NCBI GenBank assembly: GCA_028023455.1
Contig: JAQFVV010006708.1
Location: 126,001 to 190,000, forward strand
DNA length: 64,000 bases
Source: Epiperipatus broadwayi
Lineage: Eukaryota; Onychophora; Udeonychophora; Euonychophora; Peripatidae
Direction: 5' to 3'
Both the position numbers and the translations under genes were made by a program. Below, one piece after another: positions 1 to 10,014 of this stretch (its first letter is position 1; the number at the start of each line of letters is the position of its first letter). The notes beneath the pieces were generated by a model, which ran no database searches, was not told where the DNA came from, and saw nothing but the letters and a program-made list of their open reading frames with translations.

Positions 1-489
1 ATTAAAAGTGAAAAAAAAATTTTTTTTTCCTAATTATGTTTATTTATTACACAAAAAATGCAGAGAGAGTGAAGAAAAATCTATTTGCTAACACAGTTGT
101 CTGATACATGTCTGATTGAAAATATCTACCTTGTTATAGATCTAAAAAAGATTTATACTAAACAGATAAAACAAATTTAATACCTATTTGTAATTTTTAC
201 AATAATACTTTCACTATATGTACACCATCTTGCAAAAAATATATACTTATTGCTCGTGTTTAAGCAGTTTTAAATCAAAACTAAAGTAAGTCAAATATTT
301 TAAGTGTGGATGAGTGGGTATTTATTTGAAACTTCCACCCACATCAAAGCTATATACTTTATCAAAAAAAAAAATAAGATGAAAGACCCAGAGAAAAAAA
401 CATAATAAACAGGGAAAGAATTTTTTTTTTTTTTTTTTGCTTTTACCCTAACCTGTTTGTTCACATTATATGTTTATTGCAAAACAAAC
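1..489. other. AT-rich stretch, no gene seen
   Basis: Homopolymer A and T runs, including about 18 T near 421-438, and simple AT sequence. No open frame with a recognisable motif on either strand. Confidence 0.6.
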
Positions 490-945
490 TCTCGGGGTGT
501 TAACTTTTTCAAAAATAAAATTAGTTTCAGCTTTAGTGATAAAACTCGAAAAAAAAAAATTATACATATATTGACCAAACACAATTTTCTTTCTTAATTG
601 AAATTCATCAATGTTGGGAGTCTCAGGAAAAAAAATTATACACATCTCGATTTTCTTTTTATATATATCATATTTGTCTAAAAACTCTCAGGGTATTAAT
701 TTTTTCAAAAAATGAATTTTGTCAATGTTGGGGATAAAGTATGGGGGAAAAATTATACATATATCTACACATCTTAATTACCATTTCCTTTCTTTTCCAA
801 AAAGAATGAAATTTGTCCCACATTGGTGACAAAGCTCGGGGGGGATTATACATATATCTACATATCTCAATTCCCTTTCCCCTTTCAAAAAAATGAAATT
901 CGTCCCATGTTGTGAGTCCAAAGCTTGGGGGGGGGAATCTACTGT
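490..945. repeat. degenerate tandem repeat, about 80-120 bp period
   Basis: A block containing AATTATACATATAT, a pyrimidine-rich segment, then AAATGAAATTYGTC and a GGGG run recurs about four times. The ATTATACA anchors lie near 558, 635, 750 and 844. The irregular spacing shows internal indels. The minus-strand open frame at 778-1020 is a by-product: its peptide repeats the same phrase twice (HGTNFIF and CGTNFIL). No protein function is inferred. Confidence 0.6.
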
Positions 946-2348
946 GCCGGTTGAATGTGTATGCTGGAATAACCCAGTTTGAATACTAGATGAAAGTACC
1001 TCGAGGCCACTCATATGCAAGATATAAAAATCAAGAATACTATGGCCGCTGCCCTATTCGTCTATTCTTGAGTCTAACCAGAACCAGCAACATATCTGAG
1101 ACATGCATAAATTATTTTCTAAACCCAGCCCACTAACATCAGGGGAGAGACAATCGACTATCACTACTTATTTACCTAAATTTAGAATAATGTGCTACAA
1201 TGTCAAATATGAATGAAATGCTTGTGTTATGCTTGGATCATCGGAATGTTAGCCTAACAGATTATCACATGAAAGGTTGTAAGAAATAATCATAAACTAA
1301 TGTTTTTATTTTGAAAGATATACTTTAATGTGTGTATAATAAAATATTATTAAGGTTTTAAATCTCCACTATTCCTCAAGCAACCTAATCAATAATGTTA
1401 TAAATGAGGCCAATAAATTACATACGGATTAGCTTTTCCAATTTCATTTAGTTTAACCACTTGAATCCCCTCAGTAAAGCAAGTTTTAAATAAATATTTC
1501 ACAAAGCATTTAATAGTGGCTTTGTGTTATTTGAAGATTTCTTTTAATCACTAACATTTATCCTTAAGAAATATATGAGAACAAAAAATACACATTATCG
1601 AGGAGATCGGATTGGTAAAACAAAGGTAAACCTGAATGAACATTAAGTTATAAATAATCATTTTAAATTGGAAGTATTTTCGATAATAAAAATAGTTTCA
1701 TTACACAAAGAGACTAAAAATAAATTAGGTCATGCTTGTTTAATTTTAAAAACATACATAAAAAATAATAAGGAATAGTAAAGGAAGACAGTTTATTATA
1801 AAGAATGATCAATTTAACTAAATAAATATAATATTAAAATCAAATAAATATTAAAAAAAGATAATACGTTAAACGAGAACATTTAAAAGAAAGGTATAAA
1901 TTTAAAACAGGGAAAGTAAAAGTTCAGGAGGATGATATGAAAGGTTACCAGTCCATGTTGTTAGTTTTTTTCCTGATCCATCGATGGCCTGGCTTGATAT
2001 ATGTTTGTGGATGCATTTGTCCGGATAAGATTACTATGATTTTAAGGTTACTATGATTTAAAGCATTTGATACGTAGGGCACACATATAGTTCACAGTTT
2101 GGTTCCATTTTCTACATGACACTCTTACAGAATTTTATGGATCAGGACCCTGATGGCAGGCAATGCTGATGGACTTGGCCACAGTACATGGTCTCGTCCA
2201 CAGGGCTTAAATAAATTTTGAAATGTCACATTTTTAAATCAGAACAGCTTTTTCAGCAAGAATCTCTGCAGGAACTAAGAAGCACTGGGTCTCAACAATA
2301 ATTTTCAGCACAATTTCAGGATCATCTCAGCAATAATTTCAAACTAAC
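946..2348. other. intergenic, mixed complexity
   Basis: Between 1020 and 1180 and between 1960 and 2210 the base composition is less extreme than in the surroundings, which suggests old dispersed repeats. I could not assign a family. CCTGATCCAT near 1973 and ATGGATCAGG near 2139 form a short inverted pair. Confidence 0.4.
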
Positions 2349-2460
2349 TTCAGAAAAATTTCCAGAATAATTTCAGTATATAACTCTCTTCAGAAAAATT
2401 TCCAGAATAATTTCAGAATAACTCTTTTCAGACAAATTTCTAGAATAATCTCAGAATCAG
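2349..2460. repeat. about 40-bp tandem repeat, nearly 3 copies
   Basis: Units start TTCAGAAAAATTTCCAGAATAA at 2349 and 2389, with a diverged copy at 2427. The spacing is 40 and 38 bp. Non-coding. Confidence 0.7.
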
Positions 2461-3935
2461 AAATAAAATCAGAATCAGCCAAAATCAAAATGAGAACCTC
2501 AGAGTATAAAATGAGAACCTCCAAGTATAAAATCTTTTGTTCTCCCCACCTTTTATACCTTTTCAGCAATCTTTTCTATTGTTTTTTTTGTATAATTCTA
2601 GATCTTGATAAGCCCCTACGCTCTTTTCTTTCAAAGTAACTTTTTGACTAAAAATAAACTTTAAGGTTTTATTATCAATTTTTGCTCTAATTTAGTAATT
2701 TTATTTATTTAAAAAGGCCATCTTTAATTGCCCTGAATGGAACTCTAATTGATAAAGCAATTAATTTAGAAATGTTGGCAGGCTTATATTAAAATAAAAT
2801 CATACGATTTATATTTTTAAACTGATTTAAAACAGAAATATATTATTATTTCTTTTAACAAAATGAAGTTTTAGTTTCAACAGAATTCTGCATTAATTAT
2901 ATATATATATGCTTGCAATACATATATACTTCTTTTAATAAATTTTGAAAAACAAATTTTTAAGAACGATTTTTATTTTGATAAAATTTGCTTTAAATAA
3001 ATATTTCAAAGTAAATAGTTAGTTTCACAATCGAAAAATAAACAAAATGAAACATTTTAATTTTCTATTTAATGCAAAACTCTGTTGATACTCGAATATA
3101 AATCTAACCCAGGTTTGCAATACTGGTTAGTTTATAGCAGGCCGTGAAGCGTGGATCTGAGTTCCGGATCCATTGCTTCAATATAGAAGAACTATTTTGT
3201 AGTTCACTTGGAAAATATACTGTTGACAGTTTTCAAATATTTAGTCACAATATTATTTTTATATTCACAGTAGAGTTTATATTAAACTTGTTTAACTTAA
3301 CGTACTGTTGAGATGTGTGTCTGTTGTTGTTGCAATGTTAAATACACATAGAGAATTGGCATGAGATTGGAATAACTTTATCTGATAGAGCTGGATATTC
3401 TTCATACTTGGAAAGGTTTTTACTGATTTCAGTAATGCATGGTGATTTCTTCAAATTTTCAAAAAGGTTTCTTGAAATACATGGTAAAAGTAATAATGAT
3501 CATGGTTAATAACAAGCAGAAACAGCAAAAAAAACAAATCTCAAAATTATTTTCCAAGGCTGGATATGTATACAGTTACAAATTTTTTTATCAAAAGAAA
3601 CTAGTAATTGTTTTTAATTAAAGCCCTCATTTATACAAAAAAATACATTAAAAAAACATGTTGCCTATCATGATAATTAATTTATTTTAATCTCTATCAA
3701 TGTTTTTAATTAAAATGTAAAATATTTGTAACACATCAAATAAAGTAATTTATCTTAATGTTGTAATAAACTATTTTATATCAATTTTTCTAATTAATCT
3801 GATTTTTTTGGTTATAATTAATTCAACATCGAAGTAAATCCAGTAAAAAATATCATTATAAAGAATATTCCTGTCAATATATACATAATAAAATGATGGA
3901 AAGCTATATTTACATTTAGAGTTTTATTACCATGA
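2461..3935. other. AT-rich stretch, no gene supported
   Basis: Mostly AT-rich. A short higher-complexity segment at 3120-3180 contains the palindrome GGATCC and an open frame running past it, but there is no convincing splice context. The 60-codon frame at 3439-3621 is lysine and asparagine rich, as chance frames are here. Confidence 0.4.
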
Positions 3936-3990
3936 CTAGTTAAGAGTTATAAAATATGTATTTGTCCACCATTTTCCTGACATGTAGTGC
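3936..3990 (-). other. candidate terminal exon of a small minus-strand unit
   Basis: On the minus strand a good pyrimidine tract and AG (ending at 3991) precede an open segment that stops at 3938-3936. AATAAA follows at 3928-3923. In phase with the candidate exons at 7025-7060 and 8442-8470 it would end a 39-residue product of no recognised family. The segment is short enough that chance is a serious alternative. The RTE LINE at 4555-6990 would lie in the intron. Confidence 0.2.
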
Positions 3991-4554
3991 CTAGGAGAGA
4001 AGGATGACCTATATAAAGCTAGTATACAGTTTGAAATGTAATTTATTTTCTACTATGCTAAAAATGTATTTAGTTGACTCAGACAAAATTTTCTTGACTT
4101 TATTAATGTTTGCTTATTTTATTCAATAATTTATCAACCAAAAAAAACTTAAAAATTAACTTGCAATTTAATCAATATCAAAATTACCCATAGAATTAAA
4201 TATGATTATATTAGGATAATCAATTGAATTATAAACCTTTATAGTGGATTGTTAATTTCAAAAAAAGAAACTGATTGGCTGAAGCACTGTAAAACAATTT
4301 TAATTAGAACTCATACATAAAAATATCAGTTATTTTTCTCTTTATGATTTAAATAGGACTAAAATTTTAACTATTTCAGTATAAAGAAACCTCATATTGA
4401 TGGAAAAACTATTTACAAAATTTAAGTTTATTTGAATGCGTTGTAGATATAGTGTATTTTTTAATTTTCTCTCCATGTTCAATCCTGAAAAAGATATTTT
4501 CACTTCTTGCTGGAATAATTTCTGAAGTTCCATGAGAGGGAAAAATTTGATTTT
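3991..4554. other. AT-rich stretch, no gene seen
   Basis: AT-rich sequence leading up to the 3' end of the RTE LINE. Minus-strand open frame 4342-4533 has low-complexity composition and no motif. Confidence 0.5.
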
Positions 4555-4570
4555 TTAAAATTAATCATCA

Positions 4571-5758
4571 TCAACCATTATCAATCCACTGCAGGATGAA
4601 GGTCTCTCCAAGTTTAATCCATCTTCTCCGATCTTTAACTTCTCTTTTCCACAACACCCTTGCACATTTTCTTATTTCATCCATCCATCTCACATGAGGT
4701 CTCTTTCTGGGTCTTTTACAATCTCTTGGAATCCAGTTTAAAATTTCAATTGTCCATCTATTATTATTTCTTTTAGCAATATGTCCAGCCCAATTCCATT
4801 TCAATCTTTTAATTTTTTCAATAAGGTCAGTAACACCTGTTTGTTGTCTTACCCATACATTGCGTTTTCGATCTCTTCTTGTTACTCCCAACATACATCT
4901 CTCGATACTCCTTTGAGTGGTCTGAAGTCTCTGTATTGCTCTTCTATTAAGTGTCCAAGTCTCAGATCCATAAGTAACAACTGGTAAAACACATTTGTTA
5001 AAAACCATTCTTTTCAAACACATACGCATATTTCCTTTTAGTATCAAGTTATTTCTACCAAAAGCACTCCAACCAAGTTTAATTCTATGATTAATTTCCT
5101 CCATTATGTTTCCATCTGTATTAATAATCTGACCTAGGTATTTGTAACTGTTAACTTCTTCTAATTCTTCATAATCAATCTTTATTTTCATATTTTGAGC
5201 AAATCGATTAAACATTACTTTAGTCTTTTTAACATTTATCTTTAGTCCTACTTTTCTACTTTCATCTGCTAACTCCTGCAACATTTCTTGCAGCTCTGAA
5301 GCATTATTTGCAAAAACAACTACATCACCTGCAAAATCTAAATGACTTAAATACTCTCCATTTACTTTCATTCCTTTAGTTTCCCATTTTAATCCACAAA
5401 ATACTTCTTGCAGCACTGCTGTAAAACGTTTTGGAGATATGGAGTCACCTTGCCTTACACCTTTCTCAATGTTGATTTTTCTAGTATCATTATGTAATCT
5501 AATTGTTGCTGTTGCATTTTTATAAATATTCTTTAAAATATGACAATATCCTGGATCTATACCTTGATGATCCAATGCTGTAATCACTGAAGAAATGTGT
5601 ATAGAATCGAATGCCTTTTCATAATCTACAAATCCAAAATATAATGACAACTCATATTCATTTGTCCTTTCTATGACTTCTCTCAATACCTGGATATGAT
5701 CTATTGTACTAAAACCACTTTTAAATCCAGCTTGTTCTCTTGGTTGGTGGAAATCCAA
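4571..5758 (-). pseudogene. RTE reverse transcriptase palm, thumb and C-terminal region
   Basis: Longest LINE frame, 395 codons. It begins in [14 protein letters not shown], then FVDYEKAFDSI (motif A, with its Asp), GVRQGDSISP (motif B) and LDFAGDVVVF where motif C should read FADD. The second... position of that acidic pair is Gly, so one catalytic aspartate is lost. YLGQIINTDGN follows, then the thumb, then the RTE C-terminal segment with LKWNWAGHIA and RWMDEIRK. The frame is open to its natural end despite the active-site change. Confidence 0.92.
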
Positions 5759-6150
5759 AGTTCTCTGTAGGCGGTTGTAATTATCTTGGTAAAAATTTTA
5801 TATAAAACTGATAAAAGGCTGATAGGTCTGTAATTTCTAATATCTTCTTTATCACCTTTTTTAAATATTAATATTATTACCACATTCTTCCAATCTTCCG
5901 GTACATCTTTATCACTTAGACATTTGGTATATAACTTTGCTAAAATTGTTTCTATTTCTTCACCTCCTTCTTTTAATATATCAATTATAATTCCATCATT
6001 TCCTGGAGCCTTTCCTTTCTTCATACATTTAATTGCATGTCTCACTTCTTCATTTAAAATTCTGGGCAATTCGGAAGATGTAATAGATATAGGAGGTACT
6101 TGTTCTTTATTACTATATAATTCTTGATAAAAATCTTCTACCAATTTCAT
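5701..6150 (-). pseudogene. RTE reverse transcriptase, N-terminal half
   Basis: Contains the early reverse transcriptase motifs of non-LTR elements: [16 protein letters not shown], then [11 protein letters not shown] and [10 protein letters not shown]. These contact template and shape the fingers of the enzyme. The frame starts at an internal methionine downstream of a stop. It runs out of frame near 5755, where the rest of the polymerase continues in another frame. Part of the same LINE as the neighbouring entries. Confidence 0.88.
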
Positions 6151-6258
6151 GATGTCATCTCTCTTTTTAGTAATAATTCCATCTTTTTTTCTTATTGCAG
6201 ATATAAATTTCCTACCAATACCAAAATGTTGTTTAACATTCTTGAGACTTTTATTTTC

Positions 6259-6975
6259 TTATACAGCTTTCCTTGCTATTTCACAGTTATACTTTTTTAT
6301 ATCATTTTCAACTCTTTTCCGTACCATTTTACAAAATTCGAGATATTCAATTCTTGTTAATACATCATTTTTGTATATCTTCGTATTCCTTCTTTTCTTC
6401 ATAAATTCTCTAGTCTCAGTAGAAATTTTATTAGTTAATTGCTGCTTTTTTCTACCAGCTATCTTTGTTGCAGTTTTTAAAAGTGTATCAGTTATTTTCA
6501 TATTAATTTCATTCAAATCTGAATCATGTTCAAAATCTCCTAACACTTGAAACCTATTTGTAAGTTCTAATTTAAATTCATTAGAATGTTTCTGAAGATT
6601 AGGAATATCAACTGTAAATATTGTTTTTCTCAATAATTTTTGTCTCTCTAGTTTTACATTAACACGTAACTTACACCTTACTACTCGATGATCACTTCCT
6701 GTGTTAAATTTATTAAGAACATTACAATCTTGAAATATGTATTTCCTGTTAGTCAAAATATAATCCAATTCTGCTGTACCTTCATTTGGATGCTTCCATG
6801 TCCATTTTCTTTTAACATTTTTCTCAAAATATGAATTCATAATATAAAGTTTTTCTTTTTCTGCAAACTCCACAGGTCTATGTTCTCTCTCATTTCTATT
6901 ACCATAACCAAAATTACCTACACAGCAATTTCATCTTTCATTTGTCTACCAATTCTAGCATTAAAGTCTCCCATA
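6259..6975 (-). pseudogene. RTE endonuclease domain and linker
   Basis: C-terminal half of an exonuclease-endonuclease-phosphatase type nuclease, which in intact elements nicks target DNA to prime reverse transcription. GDFNARIG (Mg/DNA-binding motif) is readable near 6975-6950. A two-base frameshift near 6920 then moves the frame, which continues through ELDYILTN and the catalytic SDHRVVRC near 6690 into a basic linker. The first half of the domain is missing because the element is 5' truncated. A stop codon near 6257 separates this part from the reverse transcriptase frame. Confidence 0.85.
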
Positions 6976-7024
6976 ACAATTTTAATATATATATATTATA
7001 ATGATCATGAAGAAATAGTCTTAC

Positions 7025-7060
7025 CTTATCTGCCATAAGGGTGCCATCAAGCATTTGAAC
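7025..7060 (-). other. candidate 36-nt internal exon
   Basis: On the minus strand a segment of exactly 36 nt lies between TTTTCTAG and GTAAGA, both close to consensus splice sites. Two of its three frames are open. It lies just upstream of the truncated RTE LINE. One frame joins in phase with the candidate exons at 8442-8470 and 3936-3990. No protein family is recognised. Confidence 0.3.
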
Positions 7061-8329
7061 CTAGAAAATTTATATAGTAGGCAGATACATAAGTTAAGAA
7101 CAAATTTTATTTTATATTTAGACCATTAGCCCCAGTCACTAGCTCAGTGGAGATGCAAAGATAATATATATATATCTTTATTTAATCTCTATCTTACATA
7201 TATAAAAAAAATAAAAGCTACTGCCAGTAAATAATGCACAAACATTTATTAACACACATATATAATATTTCAAATTTGAGGAATAACATTTATTATTTTA
7301 GACTTTAATATTAACTTTTAATTTAAATTATTATTTTAAAAATTTAAACCATCCTCACAGATGAATTTAATAATATTTTTTTAAGAGTGTCGAGTATGAA
7401 TAAACTACATAGATTGCATTTGAAAGGAAAATATTCTATCCCTTATTTAACCTTAGGCCAAAAGTTGGTAGTCAAACTGACGTCAATCCATCTGATACAT
7501 CGATGTATTCAATCCAACATGAACATGACAGCACAAAATACCATACTGTCAGAAATGTACATCTGAACAGCATGGTTAGAGAAGACATTGATTCTCATCC
7601 AGACAGGAATGCTACATCTGTCTGGCAAGAAAAACAATAATAAAAAAAACTCCATAGGAAGTGAGTGCATTTTCTGTCTTACTATCCCCTTCCATAGGCA
7701 AAAAGGGGGTGTGCAGCATAAAATGCAATCCTGCATGTGGAGACCTCATACTACATTTACTAATTACACCGATATATCCAATCCATTGACCCAATCCAAC
7801 TACGAAACAAATAACCTAAGATTAACCGTCCATTAATTAATTAACCTTTTAACCGCTAATTATATTATTGGTTGTATGAGGTAAAAATCAAATCTTTTAA
7901 TTGGCCAACTCACAAACTGAAGACAAAGCCTATTGTTAAAACATATTCGCCTATAATATTAAATTCAACTCAGATACGTTTATAAAAAGTATATTACTAA
8001 TTTTTCAGGTTATGAAGAGAACGAAAGTTCTTTCAAAAATAAATTGCTATTTATTTATTCTAAAATATTCAATTTCGGCAACATAAAAGCTATAATATAA
8101 ACAAAAAGGTCGACTTTTACGTTATAGAAAAGTAAATATTTCTTTTAAATATTTCTTTAATATTTTTACTAAAATCTTCAATATTTTTCGAAAATAATTT
8201 TGTTTTTTTAGTTTTTTTTTAAAAAAACTAGTTTAATTTCTGAAATTATATTTTTTTAATACTTAAAATTGCATTCGAAATGAAAATCTCAGCGTTTTTC
8301 TTTATTTTCTTTGATCAGGCGGTTTCTTT
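7061..8329. other. intergenic; moderate-complexity block at 7440-7830
   Basis: The 7440-7830 block is less AT-rich and probably an old unclassified repeat. It contains an 8-bp hairpin (CCAGACAG at 7599, CTGTCTGG at 7618) and recurring CAATCCA words. The rest is AT-rich with no supported gene. Confidence 0.4.
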
Positions 8330-8620
8330 GTTCTTTCCAGCCAATCAGAATGTCTTTTTCGGCTGAGAGCTCACTAACAATCAATTACAAATTATGTTCT
8401 TTCTTTGTTTAGGTTTAAATGCGTTTTTTTTTATTTTTTACTTGTAAAATAAATCGGAAGAGGGCACCATCTTACAGAACTTTTAAAAACCTATTCAAAA
8501 CCTATCAAACGAATTTTTTAGCATAAGAACTGGCAGAGTTAGAGTGACGTCAGATGTCGACGAGGAGCTTCGTAAGAGACGGTTGAAGAATTAATATAAC
8601 TTTACAAATCTATATAGCCA
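8330..8620. promoter_or_regulatory. possible promoter-like segment
   Basis: A short stretch with several promoter-type words: CCAAT at 8341-8345, an ETS-like CGGAAG at 8455-8460, AAGATGGTGCC (YY1-like) on the minus strand near 8463-8473, and a full CRE palindrome TGACGTCA at 8545-8552. CpG dinucleotides are visibly denser here than around it. It could serve the candidate minus-strand unit. Matches to short motifs are weak evidence. Confidence 0.25.
8442..8470 (-). other. candidate first coding exon
   Basis: ATG at 8470-8468 lies in a favourable AAGATGG context. Ten codon positions follow before a GTAAAA donor at 8441. The phase matches the open frame of the candidate exon at 7025-7060. The three-exon product would be 39 residues and resembles nothing I know. 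An alternative donor GTGAG at 8885 shows that splice-like words are easy to find here. Confidence 0.2.
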
Positions 8621-9960
8621 TTCATGCCTGACTTAATTTTAACATTTATATAATTTCACACAGATGAATTTTATAAAAGTTTGTTTTATAATGTTGAGTA
8701 TAGATTGGCTACATAGATTATATGGTCAAAAACATCTCAAAATAAACATAAACGATCAAAATAGAAAGTTATTGATGGAATTGCAGAGGGAAATTTACAA
8801 GAAACTCAATGGCATTCATCATAAGATGCTGCATTGACACCAATAACTTAAAAGACATCCGAATAAATACATTTTAGATACTCACCGTAAGGTATCATTA
8901 TTCACCGAATATCTATATATTCTAATCACATATGAAAACAAAAACATAATTAAACGTTAACAAATCTATGCAAGCGTCTATATCCAACTTAAATTTAATG
9001 CATTTAAATAATTTATACAACTAATATTAATAAAAATAAAAAAAATGAAAATGATTTTTAGCAAACTCAAATGTATAAAAATTAAACATTAATAATTGAT
9101 TTGAAAAGTCAGATTACCTTTCTTTTTTTTTGGTTTAAAAAAAAAATTTTTTTTTTGCCCAAAAAAAATTTTAAATCTTTTCTTATTTTTGAAAATTTTT
9201 TATTTTTTTTTTTTTTTTTTTTTTTTTTTTAGGGTTTTTTGGGGGGGGGGGGGGGGTTAAAGTTCATTTTAAAAAAATTATGTTTAGCTTGTCAAATCTT
9301 TAAAGTTCTTAATTACTTGTAGTAAAATTTTTCTGTTTATATCTTACAATAGAAGAGCTCTCGATTCCTGGTGTCAATTCCCACAAAGTCTTTATTTGAA
9401 GCACGGTCTATCTGAAGGTGGCCTTAGCTGGTTCAATCCTGGTATTACAGTCATTTCATTTGAAATAAGTGAAAGAGAGTGACAAGTGTGTCTTATTGCT
9501 CTTCTCACAAAATCACACTGGAACTGTTCTTAATTTCAATATTTTTCCTTTTATACCAATCGTCCAGATTAACTGAACAATCATTTCCTGTTCCAATTTT
9601 TTGTTATGGTCTGAGCCTTCATTGCTGCTTCTATTGGACATCTAATTTATTTTTGTTCTCTTATCTATATTTCATCTGACTTTTTTATATAAGGTCCCCA
9701 AGAGCTAGCTTGCTTTTTGATAATTAATAAACACATCATTTTCATTTACAAAAATATTTTATCTTTAGAACTTGTACTTTTTTATAAAAAAGTGCATTCA
9801 AATTTTTTTTTTTAAAAGAAAAATATTTTTTAAAGTTTTGCATCTGTGCAAATATATATACATACATTGAACAATTCTTTAATTTTAGCTTTTAGTTTTT
9901 TTCTTTATGAACCTAAAACTATTTTTATTCTAATTTTAAATTAATATAATGGCATATACC
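8621..9960. other. AT-rich stretch with decayed tRNA-like B box
   Basis: AT-rich. Around 9370-9440 there is GGTTCAATCC, a match to an RNA polymerase III B box, but no convincing A box or cloverleaf. It may be a SINE relic. Open frame 9479-9679 has no motif. Confidence 0.35.
9203..9256. repeat. T28 run followed by G16 run
   Basis: About 28 T at 9203-9230, AGGG and six T, then 16 G at 9241-9256. Runs this long are prone to sequencing or assembly error. The G run could form a quadruplex. Confidence 0.8.
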
Positions 9961-10014
9961 ATTACAATATATATATATATATGGCATATACCATTACAAT
10001 ATATATATATATAT
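9955..10014. repeat. duplicated (TA)n cassette
   Basis: ATGGCATATACCATTACAA followed by a TA tract occurs twice in a row, immediately left of the long repeat that starts at 10015. Confidence 0.75.

Larger units (their letters stand above)
4555..6990 (-). mobile_element. RTE-type non-LTR retrotransposon (LINE), 5' truncated
   Basis: Minus-strand LINE with an apurinic-type endonuclease followed by a reverse transcriptase, in the order expected for RTE elements. The endonuclease motif GDFNARIG lies near 6950-6975 and SDHRVV near 6690. The 3' untranslated region is almost absent: the coding region ends in WIDNG and is followed at once by a TGATGATGATTAA tail, typical of RTE tails. The 5' side stops at a (TA)n tract near 6990, inside the endonuclease domain, so the element is truncated. 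It carries a frameshift near 6920, a stop near 6255, a frame change near 5755 and a mutated catalytic box. It is therefore inactive, but the reading frame is well enough preserved to suggest fairly recent insertion. Confidence 0.92.

Noticed and set aside
778-1020. Minus-strand 80-codon frame
   Set aside because: The peptide repeats itself because it reads through a degenerate tandem repeat.
9370-9440. tRNA gene suggested by GGTTCAATCC
   Set aside because: No A box, acceptor stem or anticodon arm could be folded around it.
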